The notes beneath the pieces were generated by a model. That model was not told where the DNA came from and did not search any database. It saw nothing but the letters and a program-made list of their open reading frames with translations. Below are positions 23,728 to 35,317 of a stretch of 64,000 nucleotides of DNA, piece by piece (the first letter of the stretch is position 1; every line of letters starts with the position of its first letter). The stretch comes from Paramecium octaurelia (lineage: Eukaryota > Ciliophora > Oligohymenophorea > Peniculida > Parameciidae): the NCBI GenBank assembly GCA_905182995.1, contig CAJJDP010000002.1, positions 682,001-746,000 of the forward strand, in the 5' to 3' direction. Both the position numbers and the translations under genes were made by a program.

Positions 23728-24247
23728 TCAACTTCCTTTTGAGGATTGTGGGCAGAAGGCTACAACAGATAAACCTACAAGAATCGGTTGAGCCTAAAGA
23801 ATTAGTATGTGAAATTTCCTACTTGATAAGTTATTGAGAAATCATTAAGTTCTTGTATCAATAAATCCTGTTCTAATCTGGATGATATTTCCCGCCATCA
23901 ATCCTATGTTTAAATGATGAGTTACTGAATAAAGTGCCGAAGAAGAAATATTTAAATAGAAGGCAATTATTGGGCCTGCTACATTAATTTAAGATATTAG
24001 GAATCAAGGGATGGAACCTTATAGATAATCTCTATTCAAATCTTTTCCTTCAAATTCGCTATTTAATTGGGAAACCTGTCGAACACTATTCCTCTTACTA
24101 AGTAGTACTATGCTAATTTCAGAGAGAAATGTACGAGAACATACAGACCTACCTACCCAATAGCAGGTATCCCAAACAGAATTAATCGTCTTATTTATCA
24201 TTTTTTATTTCAGCTTTCAGCTTATTTATATCTATTTCGTTATTCAT
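23728..24247 (-). CDS. Small hypothetical protein, exon structure unresolved
   Basis: A coding segment is likely, but I could not close a single frame. Likely start: ATG at 24247 (MNNEIDINKLKAEIKND); a later ATG at 24201 opens another frame. Coding-looking pieces include [35 protein letters not shown] and, after a 29-nt intron, the hydrophobic end AQPILVGLSVVAFCPQSSKG with TGA at 23728-23730. One frame change near 23900 has no normal short intron to explain it. It may be a small membrane protein, or carry a frameshift. The start lies 41 nt from the divergent MORN gene. Confidence 0.35.
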
Positions 24248-24288
24248 ATTATTTAATTAATAAATTTTTGCTGTTATTTTTAATTTCT
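24248..24288. promoter_or_regulatory. 41-nt divergent intergenic region
   Basis: The only DNA between the start of the minus-strand small gene (24247) and the ATG of the MORN gene (24289). Both promoters or at least both 5' leaders must be in or overlap these 41 A+T-rich bases. No specific element is recognised. Confidence 0.4.
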
Positions 24289-25356
24289 ATGGGGAATTGT
24301 GCTACATGTGACGATCCATCTATTTATGAGCATGCAGGGGAATAAATGAGACCCTTCAAGAACAAGCCAAACTTTGAAGATCAAGAAAATGTACAATAAC
24401 TGGCCTAGAAAAGTAAGTTATCACAGAGTGCTGTTAAATCTCAGAATGCTAGTTTCATAGTCTAATAGCATATTAGGTAATAATTTATTTAATAATTGTA
24501 GACAAGACCTAAAGAAATTGGATTCAATTCCAGACTTTACCAATGCTTTTACCAAGCCCTTAATTGATTAGTTATAACCATTTAATTACGATCAAAATGA
24601 ACCGTTTGAATTTAAATCATTGCCTTTCTATGGGCCAGTTGAAATAGAACCAAGTGTCTTTTACTATGGATAATGGAAGAACGGATTCAGACATGGGAGA
24701 GGAAAACAATTTTGGGCTGATGGTTCAATTTATGAAGGATATTGGTTACAAGACAAAGCAAATGGAGAAGGAAGACTAATTCATTCAGATGGAGATCTCT
24801 ATGAAGGAAAATGGGTGAATGACAAAGCCCATGGTTTTGGAGTCTACAGTCATAAAGACGGAGCCTTTTATAAAGGGGAATGGTATGAAGACCAATAACA
24901 CGGTAATGGATTAGAAAAGTGGGCTGATGGTTCTATGTTTGAAGGAACTTATACTAATGGAATGAAACATGGACAAGGAAAATTTAGTTGGCCAGATGGT
25001 AGTTCGTACGTTGGAGAATTCATTAATAACAATATTCATGGTAAAGGTCATTACATCTGGGCAGATAATAGAGAATACGAGGGAGATTGGAAGGATAACT
25101 AAATGGATGGTCATGGAGTCTTTAGTTGGTCAGATGGAAGGTAAATCTATCAAGTAATTAATATAGACGCTATGTTGGTGGCTACGTGAATGATAAGAAG
25201 GAAGGCTACGGAGAATTTTATTGGCCAGATGGTAGAGTATACAAAGGATATTGGAAAGATGGTAAACAACACGGAAAAGGGTAATACAAAGGAACTAACA
25301 GAATTCTAAAGGAAGGAGAATGGGTTGATGGAAAACTACTAAAATGGAACAATTGA
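24289..25356 (+). CDS. MORN-repeat protein with MGNC N-terminus
   Basis: Introns at 24477-24501 (25 nt) and 25141-25166 (26 nt) give 338 residues, sum divisible by three. From about residue 115 there are roughly nine MORN repeats of the form YEGxWxxGxxHGxGxxxxxDGSx (for example [20 protein letters not shown] and [14 protein letters not shown]). The N-terminus MGNCATCDD is a textbook signal for N-myristoylation at Gly2 plus palmitoylation of nearby Cys. MORN proteins tether membranes to cytoskeleton or kinases; a cortical membrane location is likely. Its 3' end converges on that of the PKG gene, 66 nt away. Confidence 0.93.
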
Positions 25357-25422
25357 TATTATATTATTAGCTAACTTATTAATTGAAATTTATAAATTAT
25401 TTTTTAAAAGATAATTCGAAAA

Positions 25423-28061
25423 TCAATATTCCTTGTCCCAATTAGGATCACGTGCCTTTTCTGGTCTATATACATTTGACGCAGTAGCAGGATCATTCTA
25501 TTTTAATCAATTCTATACTTTTATTTCTTCTGATATCAATTTTCCGACCTAGATTGCTTTCTATATGTCCTTGTCACTATGTAATTTATTTTTAGGCGGT
25601 AAGTAAGGAGGCTTTAATTCTCTATTTATCAAACTATCCTAATTTTTTTAATAGTATATTTACATAATCGAATCTTTCAAAAAAGGCATTATTCTTTAAA
25701 CTAGCATATGATGAACCAAGTCTCAACTCAGGGGTTTTACTTAATAATTGTTCAATTAGCTTCTTGGCTTTTCTATCTTTTAGAACTGAAGGAAAAGCTA
25801 GGGCTTTCTTCTGAATTTCTTCATAAATTTCATAACTATGTAATTAATTCCAATTAGTTACGGATCGTCTGCATCTTCAGCATAGGGTACATTGCCACAC
25901 ATAAATTCATAGAGACAAATGCCAATAGACCATAAGTCTACTGAATAGGTGTAGCCTTTTCCTGTTAATATCTCAGGAGCCATATAATGCGGAGTACCAA
26001 TAATAGTATAGGTTCTGCCATTTTTGCCTTTTAGATTTTTTGCAGTTCCTAAATCGATTAATTTCATAAATCCCTAATTAATAATAAATCAAAGTACTTT
26101 TTCATCTATCATAATATTTTCTGGTTTAATGTCTCTGTAGATAATATTATTGAGATGCAAATATTCCATACATAATATCAATGACCCAACATAGAATTGG
26201 GAATCGTATGTATTAAGCAATCCAATATCTCTAATGACGTCAAATAATTCCATTCCTCTTATGTATTCTTCTAAGAAATAAATATATATGTTGTCTTTGA
26301 AACTTCTTGCAAAATGCATAATCAATGGAAAATTGACAGTTTCTAAAGCGATCTTTTCTTGAGCTAAATGCTTTTCCAAATTCTATTCAATTATTTAAGC
26401 TTTTGAAATGCATTTGAGTGCATATGTTTTCTTATCCAATTTATTGTAAACTAAGTAGACATTACCAAATTAACCTTATCCCAATTTCTTAACAGATATC
26501 AATTAATCTAATTCAAAATGCTTATAAATATCTTATTTTTGGCCATCTTCCTTCTTAATAAATCTATCATGGGCCTTTTCATTTTTAGCAAAGATCTATT
26601 CCAAAGAACCTCCAATAATTTCAAAGAATTGCTTAAATGTAATAATAGCAATCATTCCATCATCCTTCATTATGACAGGCTCTCCCAATTTAACATTCTC
26701 TCCTTGATCCAAAAATTTGTCACCAAACATTTATCCTTTTTCAAAGACTTCTTTGCCATATTTAATAGAACCTTGGAGAACAATAATAATTTCTCTGCAA
26801 GGTTACCCTTTTTCAATGATAGGTTCTTCTGCCTTCTTTTAAATTTGTTACATATTGCTAACAATTCTTTCAACTTACATTTTGGTTAATTTGTTAAGTA
26901 TAGGATGTCTTTCAAATGCCCATCTCTATAAATTGCTATACATAATGAACTAAATTTTATCTCCTAATATTCTTGTCAAATCATCTCTTGCTAATGCTAA
27001 AACTACAGCATCTTCTTTGATGGCCTTAGCTGTAGCTCCCCTTACAGAATTCGATTGAAGTGCTTGTTCTCCTAAGGAATCCCCCGCTTTCATAATTCTT
27101 AATTCTTTTCCTCCTCTGGAAATCTAGATTTCTCCTTTTTTGATAATGAAAAATGAATCTGCTTAATCTCCTTCATTGACTATGATTTCCCCTGCCTTAA
27201 AGTTGAGATTGATCAAGGCAGAAGGAATCGCTGCCTTTTGATCGTCAGTTAAAGATTCTATAAGTCAAAAATTGGATTACCGAAAAATTAGACTTTATAA
27301 ATAAATTCTTTATTCTGTTCGTAATCTCGTTATGATATTGCTTCAATAGCCTTTCTTACAGTGTTTCTATCAATAGCCCAAAATGCACAATCTATGATTC
27401 ATAATCGCGATGAGTTACCTCCTACAGCCTTGACAGATGCTGATCTTGGAGCATTGTAAAGCAGAGCCAATTCTCCAAAGGCTTCTCCTTATTTGAGTGT
27501 TTTCTTAACTTCATTGTTGATTATGATCTAGCATTAACCTCTCTCAATTAAAAAGTAGGAACTCGCTTTGTCTCCTTACTTAAAGACCATTTAACCATCA
27601 TGCACTGTGCAATAGAACATGGATTCAATGACTTTAACTCTTAACATAAAACTTGATCTTACTTGTCTTCAGGTTGCATTTAACCAAATATAAAACTGTT
27701 GGCAAAAACATTCAACAATAGTTGATAATCAAAGGGACTTTTGAGTTTTTCTTATTTTTATACATTTTCATAAATGACTTCCTAATCAATAACAGCGGCT
27801 ATTTTGGCCATCTTTTTCTATTCCTTTCTTTTGGGCTAACATGAATGTAGTGGGCAAACATACCTCATTTTCTTATTTCGGTTAATCTTCCTGTATGTTT
27901 TAATCTGCTTATATATCCTACTAAACTTTATTCTCTGTGATCTCTGCCTTCACTTCTTCAGCCTTCGGGACTCCTGCATATTGAACAGGCGGAGGTTAGG
28001 ATGTGTTGACTTCATTGTTTTCTTTATCAATAATTGTATTTTATCGACAAATATTGCCCAT
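25423..28061 (-). CDS. cGMP-dependent protein kinase (PKG)
   Basis: Several short introns (for example 28 nt after the first 60 codons and 23 nt before the first cNMP domain). Begins MGNICRQ, a probable myristoylation site. Three tandem cyclic-nucleotide-binding domains follow; the first two have phosphate-binding cassettes FGELALLYNAPRSASV and LGEQALQSNSVRGATA, while the third lacks a clear one. The kinase domain has LGQGQFGNVYLV, the catalytic loop YRDIKPEN, DLGTAK in place of DFG, and GTPHYMAPEIL. The AGC-type C-terminus has ELKPPYLPP. Ciliate PKGs regulate ciliary beating and exocytosis downstream of cGMP. Note the L in place of F in the DFG motif, which PKG-like kinases of ciliates can tolerate. 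Confidence 0.93.
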
Positions 28062-28666
28062 CGATGTCGATATTTATTTTTCAAATAAATGTATTTAACA
28101 AATATATTATCAAGATTTAGAATTTGGGTTACTTAATTGTTAAGAAGTGTTAGAGCCAGCATCACAAATGAAATAAGTTTTGTTGTCCATCCATAAGAAA
28201 GATTTGGTTAATAGATCATAAAATAAAAGGGTATACATATATATAACCCAGAAAAATACAGAAGATCATTTATTGAAGGTGGTATCAATGGTAAACTATT
28301 TCAAATTCTCACTATTGTTTTTCTCAGAAATGGAATTTTGCTCTTTAAACTCCATCTTGAATGCAGAACAAGAACAATGCTAAGGAAGTTATGTATGCCA
28401 TCAACTTTAATGAGATATATCTGGAGAGCATTATTTATTTTAAATGTCAAAAGTAATTTGGTTAATAATGTTTTTAGATAAGAATGGTAGTAACTCAGGT
28501 TATTTAGATTGTGACTCTAATTCTTTTTGAGTCATCTCATATTAGTAAAGTAGAGGTCTTGTATGTGGTTCTATTTATTTCCCTGTAAATACCATTGTGG
28601 AGTGACTCATTCCCATTGAGGATTAGAGTTGTTTTGATATCGTTATCTAACAGTATAATAATATTA
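28062..28666. other. 605-nt gap with one doubtful small ORF
   Basis: Between the divergent PKG and hydrolase starts. A TGA-free frame of 81 codons (28168-28413) and an in-frame upward extension of the hydrolase to an ATG at 28361 exist, but neither shows a recognisable motif, and the hydrolase N-terminus is well explained from 28667. I treat it as regulatory/untranslated sequence. Confidence 0.45.
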
Positions 28667-29993
28667 ATGAAATATTTTCAAAATGGAATCAACTAAATTT
28701 GTGCATAAATCATCAGACCACTTAGAGCTGAATATCAACAGTATGATTTAGGTATTTATTATTATCTATCGATCATTTAGGACCCATTTAGGATTAAACA
28801 TACACTAGAAATGATTTCGATTTGGTGAATCATTGTCAGCAGAGAATAAAAGTATCTCTATTTTAAGGTAATGTTTAAAGTGATGTTTGCATCATTTATT
28901 TACATTCAGCCAATGGGTGTAGACTGGAAGCCTTGAGATATGTGAACGAGATCTTGAATTAAAATTATATGTTTCTTACTTTTGATTTTACTGGCAGTGG
29001 CATATCAGATGGAGATCAAGTCACATATGGCTATAGAGAGATTTATGATTTGCAGACTGTCATCACACATATTAGTCAATATGCGAAAGCAATTGTATTG
29101 TGGGGAAGATCGATGGGTGCTGTAGTTGCTTTGTTGTATATGCAGTAATTTCAGAATGTCTTTGTAAAATGCTTGGTTCTTGATAGTCCCTTCATTTGTT
29201 TGTAAGATGTATGCAAATTATCCTATTTGAGATTGTAGTCTAGATGGCTTCCAAGAGGACCAAAATTCCAAATTTCATTTTGAACTCTCTATCCTCCTAT
29301 GTGTCAGATGAAATCAAAAACCAATGTGGTTTTACATTGAATGAGATCAATTGGTAATCATAATTTAATTATGTTTATAGTTTAAATAATCTAAAGCTAA
29401 TAAAAATACCTGCATTTTTTATCACTTCCATAATTGATTCAGTAGTGTCGCATGAATAAACTGAAAAACTATTTAATAATTATCAAGGAATCAAGTAGAT
29501 CTATTACACCAATCAGGATCATAATGAAACTAGAGACTTTGCTTTGGTTGATAAGGTGATGTGCTGGTTAAATCAACAATTGCAAAGTGTTGGTCAAAGA
29601 ATCAAATCCAAAATAATATTCAAAGATCATCCAATTCCAATCAAATTGATTGATCTCAACAGTTTCAATAACAAGGAGAGATCCTCAACCTTTGATGGTA
29701 AGAATAATATGATTTTAGACAATAGAATAATATCGATTTCTCCAAAACAAAAGATTACAAATGTGTAATAGAGATTTCAATAAGTTCTGCAAACGTAGAG
29801 ATCAGCCTTTATTGAGAGATCTGTTTCAACTAATAAAATGAACATATCAGTTGATGCTTATGACACTAGTTAAATCAAGTTAATAAACCAAAATAGATTC
29901 AAATAATAAAATTATTATAATCAACATACTAACCCCATCACGTTTTCAAAAGTGCCGAATAAAACCAGAGATTCAAGTCATCATAAATATTGA
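28667..29993 (+). CDS. Alpha/beta hydrolase (S33-like) with long basic tail
   Basis: Introns at 28752-28780 (29 nt) and 29209-29231 (23 nt) give 424 residues, sum divisible by three. N-terminus MKYFQNGINQICAQIIRPLR leads into the hydrolase core: IIYLHSANGCRLEAL, FDFTGSGISDGD, nucleophile elbow LWGRSMGAVVAL, an Asp-bearing loop (TSIIDSVVSHEQ) and a terminal His in NQDHNETRD. The family is common in ciliates and is related to ABHD17-type depalmitoylases or lysophospholipases. The last 150 residues are Q/N/K/S-rich and probably disordered. Substrate unknown. Confidence 0.85.
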
Positions 29994-30229
29994 ACTAATC
30001 ACATATATATATATTAATTAATCTAAGAATAATATTTAATTCATTCATAAACAAAATAAATTAAATTCAATTCAAAAATTTTGATTATAACAAAAAAATC
30101 AACGAAATTTTTTAGGAAATTATTCTGAATCTTCCACCTTCCTGCAACTCAAATGAAACTCACGTATTTTATTATCATAATAATGGTTATGTTAACCAAA
30201 TTATTTAGGACTAGCAGTATTTCTCTATC

Positions 30230-31273
30230 TCAGTTCTTTGATTGTTTAATTCTCCTGTTGTATTACTAATAAAATAAATTCAAAAATATACATTTAATGA
30301 AATCTCTTAACTTATAGAAATAGTTTTTGCGATGCTCATCATTTGTGTCGATTCCCTAATGTCCAATGTTTTCAACCTCCCAATATTCATATAATCTCTG
30401 ACAATTGTTAGACAACAAAGTAGCATGATGCAAATCAATAATCTCATCCTCTTTCCCGTGCATTATAAATACAGGACATGTCACGTCCTTTATCCTGTCC
30501 ACATTAGGGAAGATATCATAAAAAGGAGTCGATTTTAATTTGCTATTGAGCACTCTCAATCCTGAACTCAACCCTGAATGAACTACCAGACCCCCAACTG
30601 GGAATTCGATGTCAGATACCAACATAACACTGGGTCCTGATCCAATACTGTACCCGTAAACAATTATTTTGGTTGGTTCAAAGTTCAGTTACGAAACCAA
30701 GAAGTCGTATGCTACTTAGATATTATTGATGATATTGAGATCGGTACACTTCCCTTATGAAAGTCCGTAGCCTGAATATTCATAGGCAAATATATTTATT
30801 CTTAAATTGTTACAAAGATCTTTGAAACAATCAATTATAAATGTTACCAATTAAAGTATCAATCATGTAACCCAAATCGCTGGCATTCCCATGACTGAAC
30901 AACATTACGTAATCACTCGGTGGAAATTAGTACTTCAAATATAGGGATGCCATTCGATGTGCCTTTCTTCCTTTTAAGAAATATCCAGTCAATTCTAAAT
31001 TTTCTTATTTCGGAATTGGAATTTCCTAACCCTATCCATCAATCAAATAAAAGTCATAAGCTGGTTCGGATACTCTATTCCTTAGCATTATCTTTACTTT
31101 TATCTGATTGGGCTTGAAGATTCACTTGTAAACTACATGATTTCCTCAGCCAAATCCAATAAACCCGATTGGTGTATATTCTCATCATCATAGGATTTAG
31201 ATTTCTATCTTTTCTAGTGTTCTGAATCAATAACTTATAAGGAAGAAGAATTTGTTTAAGTACTCTTAGTCAT
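30230..31273 (-). CDS. ABHD17-like serine hydrolase
   Basis: Introns at 31075-31097 (23 nt) and 30820-30847 (28 nt) give 330 residues, sum divisible by three. Core motifs: FSHGNASDLG, YEYSGYGLSQGK, the GxSxG elbow YGYSIGSGPS, the acid region MHGKEDEIIDLHHA, and the catalytic His in VENIGHQGID. ABHD17 proteins are palmitoyl-protein thioesterases acting at membranes. The usual N-terminal Cys cluster of animal ABHD17 is absent; instead there is a 75-residue S/Q-rich leader. It is a separate subfamily from the hydrolase encoded 240 nt away on the other strand; their 3' ends converge. Confidence 0.9.
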
Positions 31274-31531
31274 CTAATCCTCCAATCTGGGTTTCAGAGA
31301 ATAACTCACTTTTGGTGGTTAAAAGGCGATATTTTTTAAAATTTTTTATCTTAGACCACAAAAACTTAAAGACTAAAATATTCCTACTGTAATTGAAGAC
31401 TTAAGACTTGACATAATTTATATATATAATTTAATTAATCTCATCAAAATAAAAAGTATTATATAAAAGGATTAAGTTTTATCATAAATTAATATATAAA
31501 TTTTAATTTAAGGAAGAAATAATCTTAATTA

Positions 31532-32187
31532 ATGTTCTCTAAAACATTAAGGAACATCTCTAAAATCATCTACAATTGCTCTTAACAATCCAAAGATGTT
31601 TGGTCTGATGCTGAATTGTTGTACCATCCAAAAAATCCTTTAAATTTCTAAAATGTATTATAGATATTCATTCATTTTTAGGGCAAATGCTCACTTTATT
31701 AGAGTTAGATTTTCAACAGATTCAGAAATTACTATATTTTGATCTCTGCCTTAGGAGGATTTCTCACCTATTACAGTGCTAAAAAGTTATACAATTACCA
31801 AGATAGAAGATTTCTGGGAATTCTCTTCTATTTGGGTCTCTTAGGCATTACTATTCGTTCGATGAGATCTGTAACAAGTCAATATCAAAGGCTCTTAATG
31901 TATAAGCTAATTCCCTATTGATTAGATCAATTGATTTGTTACCTTGTGGAAGGAAAGTATTGATTTAACACCCTAGTATTTACGGGTTGTGCATTTCAAA
32001 AGAAGTTGACATAGCTACTATTTCAAGACCAAAGGATGTTTACTAGAAAAGCATACAGAAAATGGAACATGTTTTTCCAGTGATTATGGATACACAACTA
32101 TTGTATCTACATCGAGATCCTGATTTTATAGTTAATAAAGAATTGCTGCCTGCAGTAATGAATGCAAAATATATCAAAGTTGATTGA
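31532..32187 (+). CDS. TMEM186/TMEM223-like mitochondrial membrane protein (tentative)
   Basis: Introns at 31655-31681 (27 nt) and 31900-31925 (26 nt) give 200 residues, sum divisible by three. The N-terminus (MFSKTLRNISKIIYNCS) is basic and hydroxylated, like a mitochondrial presequence. Two closely spaced TM helices (about residues 58-75 and 85-103) are followed by a C-terminal beta-rich domain (LLISIDLLPCGRKVLI onward). This two-helix-plus-strand layout is that of the TMEM70/TMEM186/TMEM223 group, which helps assemble respiratory complexes. The similarity is structural rather than motif-level. Confidence 0.6.
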
Positions 32188-32232
32188 AGTGTAATTTAAT
32201 TAATTATTATAAATAAATACGTTAAATTTTAT

Positions 32233-33156
32233 ATGACTTCTATTTATGAGAAACTAAGACCTGTTGTATTCCAAGCCAATCCCATTTCCTAATAGAGATC
32301 TGCCTCATAATCAATGATGGGAGGGAATCTCTCCAAATAATTTAATTCCTCTTGCGAGGTTCAAAACTATTTCATGCAATGCAGAAAGAATGTCACTCAA
32401 TAACATCAAACCACAAGAGAAAAAGAAAACACTTTAAACACCACTTCTACCATTAAAAAGGATGAAATAGCCTTTCTTAAACAGAGAATCACACAATTGG
32501 AAAAGATGAACTCCCATTAGATCAATGAAAACAACAAACTGAGTGAAATCATTTAAAGACACATGGAAAACGAAAAGCTGTTTAATGTAAGATCCACTGA
32601 ATATATATAATTTAGAAATCATAATTGTCCGAAATCTAATATCAAACTTAAATTTAAGAACTTGAAAAACAAATTGTTCGTTTACAAAATGAAAATCAGG
32701 TTTTATTATAGAACAAAGAACAATATGATTAGATTGAACTCGATAAGTACAAAACCAAATGCTATCTACTATAAAATAAAGTTAAATAATTTTAGTAATA
32801 ATCATTTTTATTACAAGAGAAGAAAAGAGAATTACTGATTTGCAAAAGAAAGGCAAGAAATTATACTTAGAGAACTAATAATTAAAAAGTACAATTGAAT
32901 ATTTATAAAGTGAAAACTCTACATTGCAACAACAATTGCTTACTAAAAGTACTGAAAATCCAAAATTTAAGTATAATTCATATTTATCAGTTAAAAGGAT
33001 CACAAACTCTAGCTTGAATTGCAATCTTAGATCAAATACATGACTCAAATTATTGATTTAGACCAAATTAAAATGAAGAATCTAGAAGAAAAAGTAGAAC
33101 TCCTAACCTAAGAAAACAGGAGACTCTAAGAAATCACAAAAGAAAAAATGATATGA
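32233..33156 (+). CDS. Coiled-coil protein, 283 aa
   Basis: Three introns (32587-32615, 29 nt; 32795-32817, 23 nt; 32971-32990, 20 nt) give 283 residues with the sum divisible by three. After an 80-residue S/Q-rich head (MTSIYEKLRPVVFQ), the remainder shows heptad-like spacing of L/I/V with E, K, Q, for example FLKQRITQLEKMNSHQINE and NLEEKVELLTQENRRLQE. No other domain is visible. Such proteins are frequent in the ciliate cortex and basal bodies, but nothing specific supports that here. Confidence 0.75.
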
Positions 33157-33186
33157 AATTGAACAATATCTACTATCAAATACCAT

Positions 33187-33834
33187 TCATTTTTTATTAG
33201 CATAGTGTAATCTATCATTTAAAAATTAAATTTATGAACAATTATTAAAAAATTCTTTATATTAAAGGATATTATTAAAATGCTATGTAAAGAAAATTTT
33301 CATTGTGATTCTAAATTCATATGGCCGGACTAGTGTTTGTTCCTTGCTTAATTATAATTCTTACAATAACATAATGAAGCTCTCCTTCAGCTACCTAGCA
33401 GTCATTGGGAGAAATTTATTCAAATAATTAAGTGGGTCCGAATGGATCGGTTCTTTTTTTTTTTAATAATTTTATTATGGTTAGAATGATAGGGATAAGC
33501 TCTTTGAATTTTAAAAATCATCTAATCTATAAACCTTTTTATTTTTTTCGTTTCCGTCATGCTCACTCTTGGTCCTACCATTTCTTGCACTCTATATTAA
33601 TGGCACTCCATGATGTTTATCAACACAAGTGTACTTTTTATCATAAAATAGGCTTGGTTGTTCTAAACGATCCTTGAGGGCAGATTTTATGCTGCATCCA
33701 AATGCTATTTTTGGTCTCTCCTTGATAGTCTATTGAAGAAGCTGTGGTCTTCTGTTAATTGAGACTTTTTTTATGTAGAATCTTTTAAAAGTAATGTGGC
33801 ATGGTATTTCAAGATCATTTTCTCTAGAGTTCAT
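33187..33834 (-). CDS. Hypothetical protein, 215 aa
   Basis: A single exon of 216 codons, from MNSRENDLEIPCHITFK to TGA. The composition is mixed and basic; no TM or signal. The frame passes through an 11-base A run (T run on the plus strand, 33454-33464) encoding a Lys-rich patch; with 11 A's the frame continues into a well-formed C-terminus (DPLNYLNKFLPMTARQLKES), whereas a 12-A reading would end sooner at 33317. This makes the call sensitive to homopolymer length errors. Family not recognised. Confidence 0.65.
33454..33464. repeat. 11-bp homopolymer T/A tract inside a gene
   Basis: Eleven consecutive T on the plus strand, read as Lys codons in the minus-strand gene. A one-base length change would switch the C-terminus. 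Confidence 0.8.
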
Positions 33835-33902
33835 TTGGATCAAAAACCTTTAAAATTTTAATAAAAAGATAAAAGTTTAAATAAATTCCTTGGGATCTTA
33901 AG

Positions 33903-35221
33903 ATGGAAATAGAATCAATGCACAAATTTCAAAATATCTATAAATAGGTTCTTAAGAAAATGATTTAAATCAAGCTGTATAAGCATTTTCATAATAATTA
34001 TAAAATTCTTCTATATAAATAATTTTTATATTTAAGAATTTATAAAAACTAATAAGATATTATTAATAACCTCTTCAAAAGTGTTTAGATTATTCTAAAT
34101 GCTGCATTTAGTCTCTAAATTTAGATTGATAGTTTATAAAAATATTGACTACCCTTATCACTAAAGAAGTAAATGTTAAACAATTAATAATAATTATGCA
34201 GATTACAATTCTTAATAAAACACATAAGATTTTATCCACATGTCTGAGTTAAATCTTATATCTTGCATAAAATCAGTTGAATAATTAAATTATATAATAA
34301 ATACAAATTAACAATATAATTCATTTTCTAATCTCATTCTATCTTATACCATACTTCTGCCTAAAATATTTAAATTCTTTTTACATTAGAGATACTAAGC
34401 TTTATTTAAGTTCTTTCGAACTCATAGGTATGAATTCATCCTATTTGAGTATTATATTAGATTTCAATTCAATTATAGGAGTTTTCACTTTCTTTATCAA
34501 TTTTTATAGACAATTTAATTTTGTTGGTTAAATAGTTTATTCTATGGTATCGGTTTTAAGAATGGAAAAAGGAAATCGTTCACAAAATTATTATGAGACT
34601 TCAGATTTTATTCTTGTACTCCTTATTGTTCTTAGTTTTGGAGATGCTTGATGTCTATCAACAGACTTAAAATTTAAATTATATTATAATGGAGGAAATT
34701 TTTTCCCTGAGGGCCTCCTCCTTTCTTAAGAAGATCCAAAAGCCACTTAATTTTTGGCGTTTGATTCTTTATTAACTATATTTAACTTAATTTAAAGTGA
34801 ATGGTTCATTTTTGTAATCTTATTGAGTTTAAACTTTCTGAAATCAAGAGAGGGTTCATTTTTATCATTCTCATTAGGCTTTGGTAAAGAAATCAAATCT
34901 ATCGTAGGTAAATGTATCATATTTTTTATTAATATAATATATTTATCTGATTATATACTAATATAAGTAGAATTCTAATTGAAATATCTAAAATAGAATT
35001 ACAATAGTAATTGATAGACTACAATAAATGAAATAGAAAATGGTGCTAAATCGAATAAAATACTCCATTTATTAATAGAGTAGTATTTATAAAAGCAGAT
35101 TAAATATTTTCCAATTAAATATTTTCAGTAGAATTCTTAGTTGAATATCTGTTAGCTAAATCAGAATAAAAATGATGCAAAATTATTAGAAATCACAAAA
35201 GACTCTCTGATGGACTTGTGA
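33903..35221 (+). CDS. Intron-rich uncharacterised gene, structure only partly solved
   Basis: Coding exons are clear but not all junctions. A good stretch runs from about 34210 (MSELNLISCIKSVEQ) through FRTHRYEFILFEYYIRF; a 26-nt intron near 34530 then joins to KKEIVHKIIMRLQILFLYS. A 31-nt intron near 34798 leads to FKLSEIKRGFIFIILIRL. The last exon ends LLEITKDSLMDL with TGA at 35219-35221. Between 34905 and 35040 two frames look coding and I could not choose. There is at least one hydrophobic helix (ILFLYSLLFLVLEML). No family recognised. Start ATG at 33903 is tentative. Confidence 0.5.
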
Positions 35222-35317
35222 AATGATGAAAAATTGAGATATGGACATGTAATAAGTATAATAATTATTCCTTTGTTTATTTTTAACATTAAATTTATTT
35301 AAATAATTAAATTTAAC

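Noticed and set aside
26518-26889. Plus-strand ORF of 123 codons
   Set aside because: Antisense to the third nucleotide-binding domain of PKG, whose minus-strand frame is clearly conserved.
28168-28413. 81-codon plus-strand ORF upstream of the hydrolase
   Set aside because: No recognisable features and inconsistent with the well-supported hydrolase start at 28667.
33432-33677. Plus-strand ORF with many aromatic residues
   Set aside because: It is antisense to the 215-aa minus-strand gene, which stays open across 216 codons; the plus frame shows no motif.
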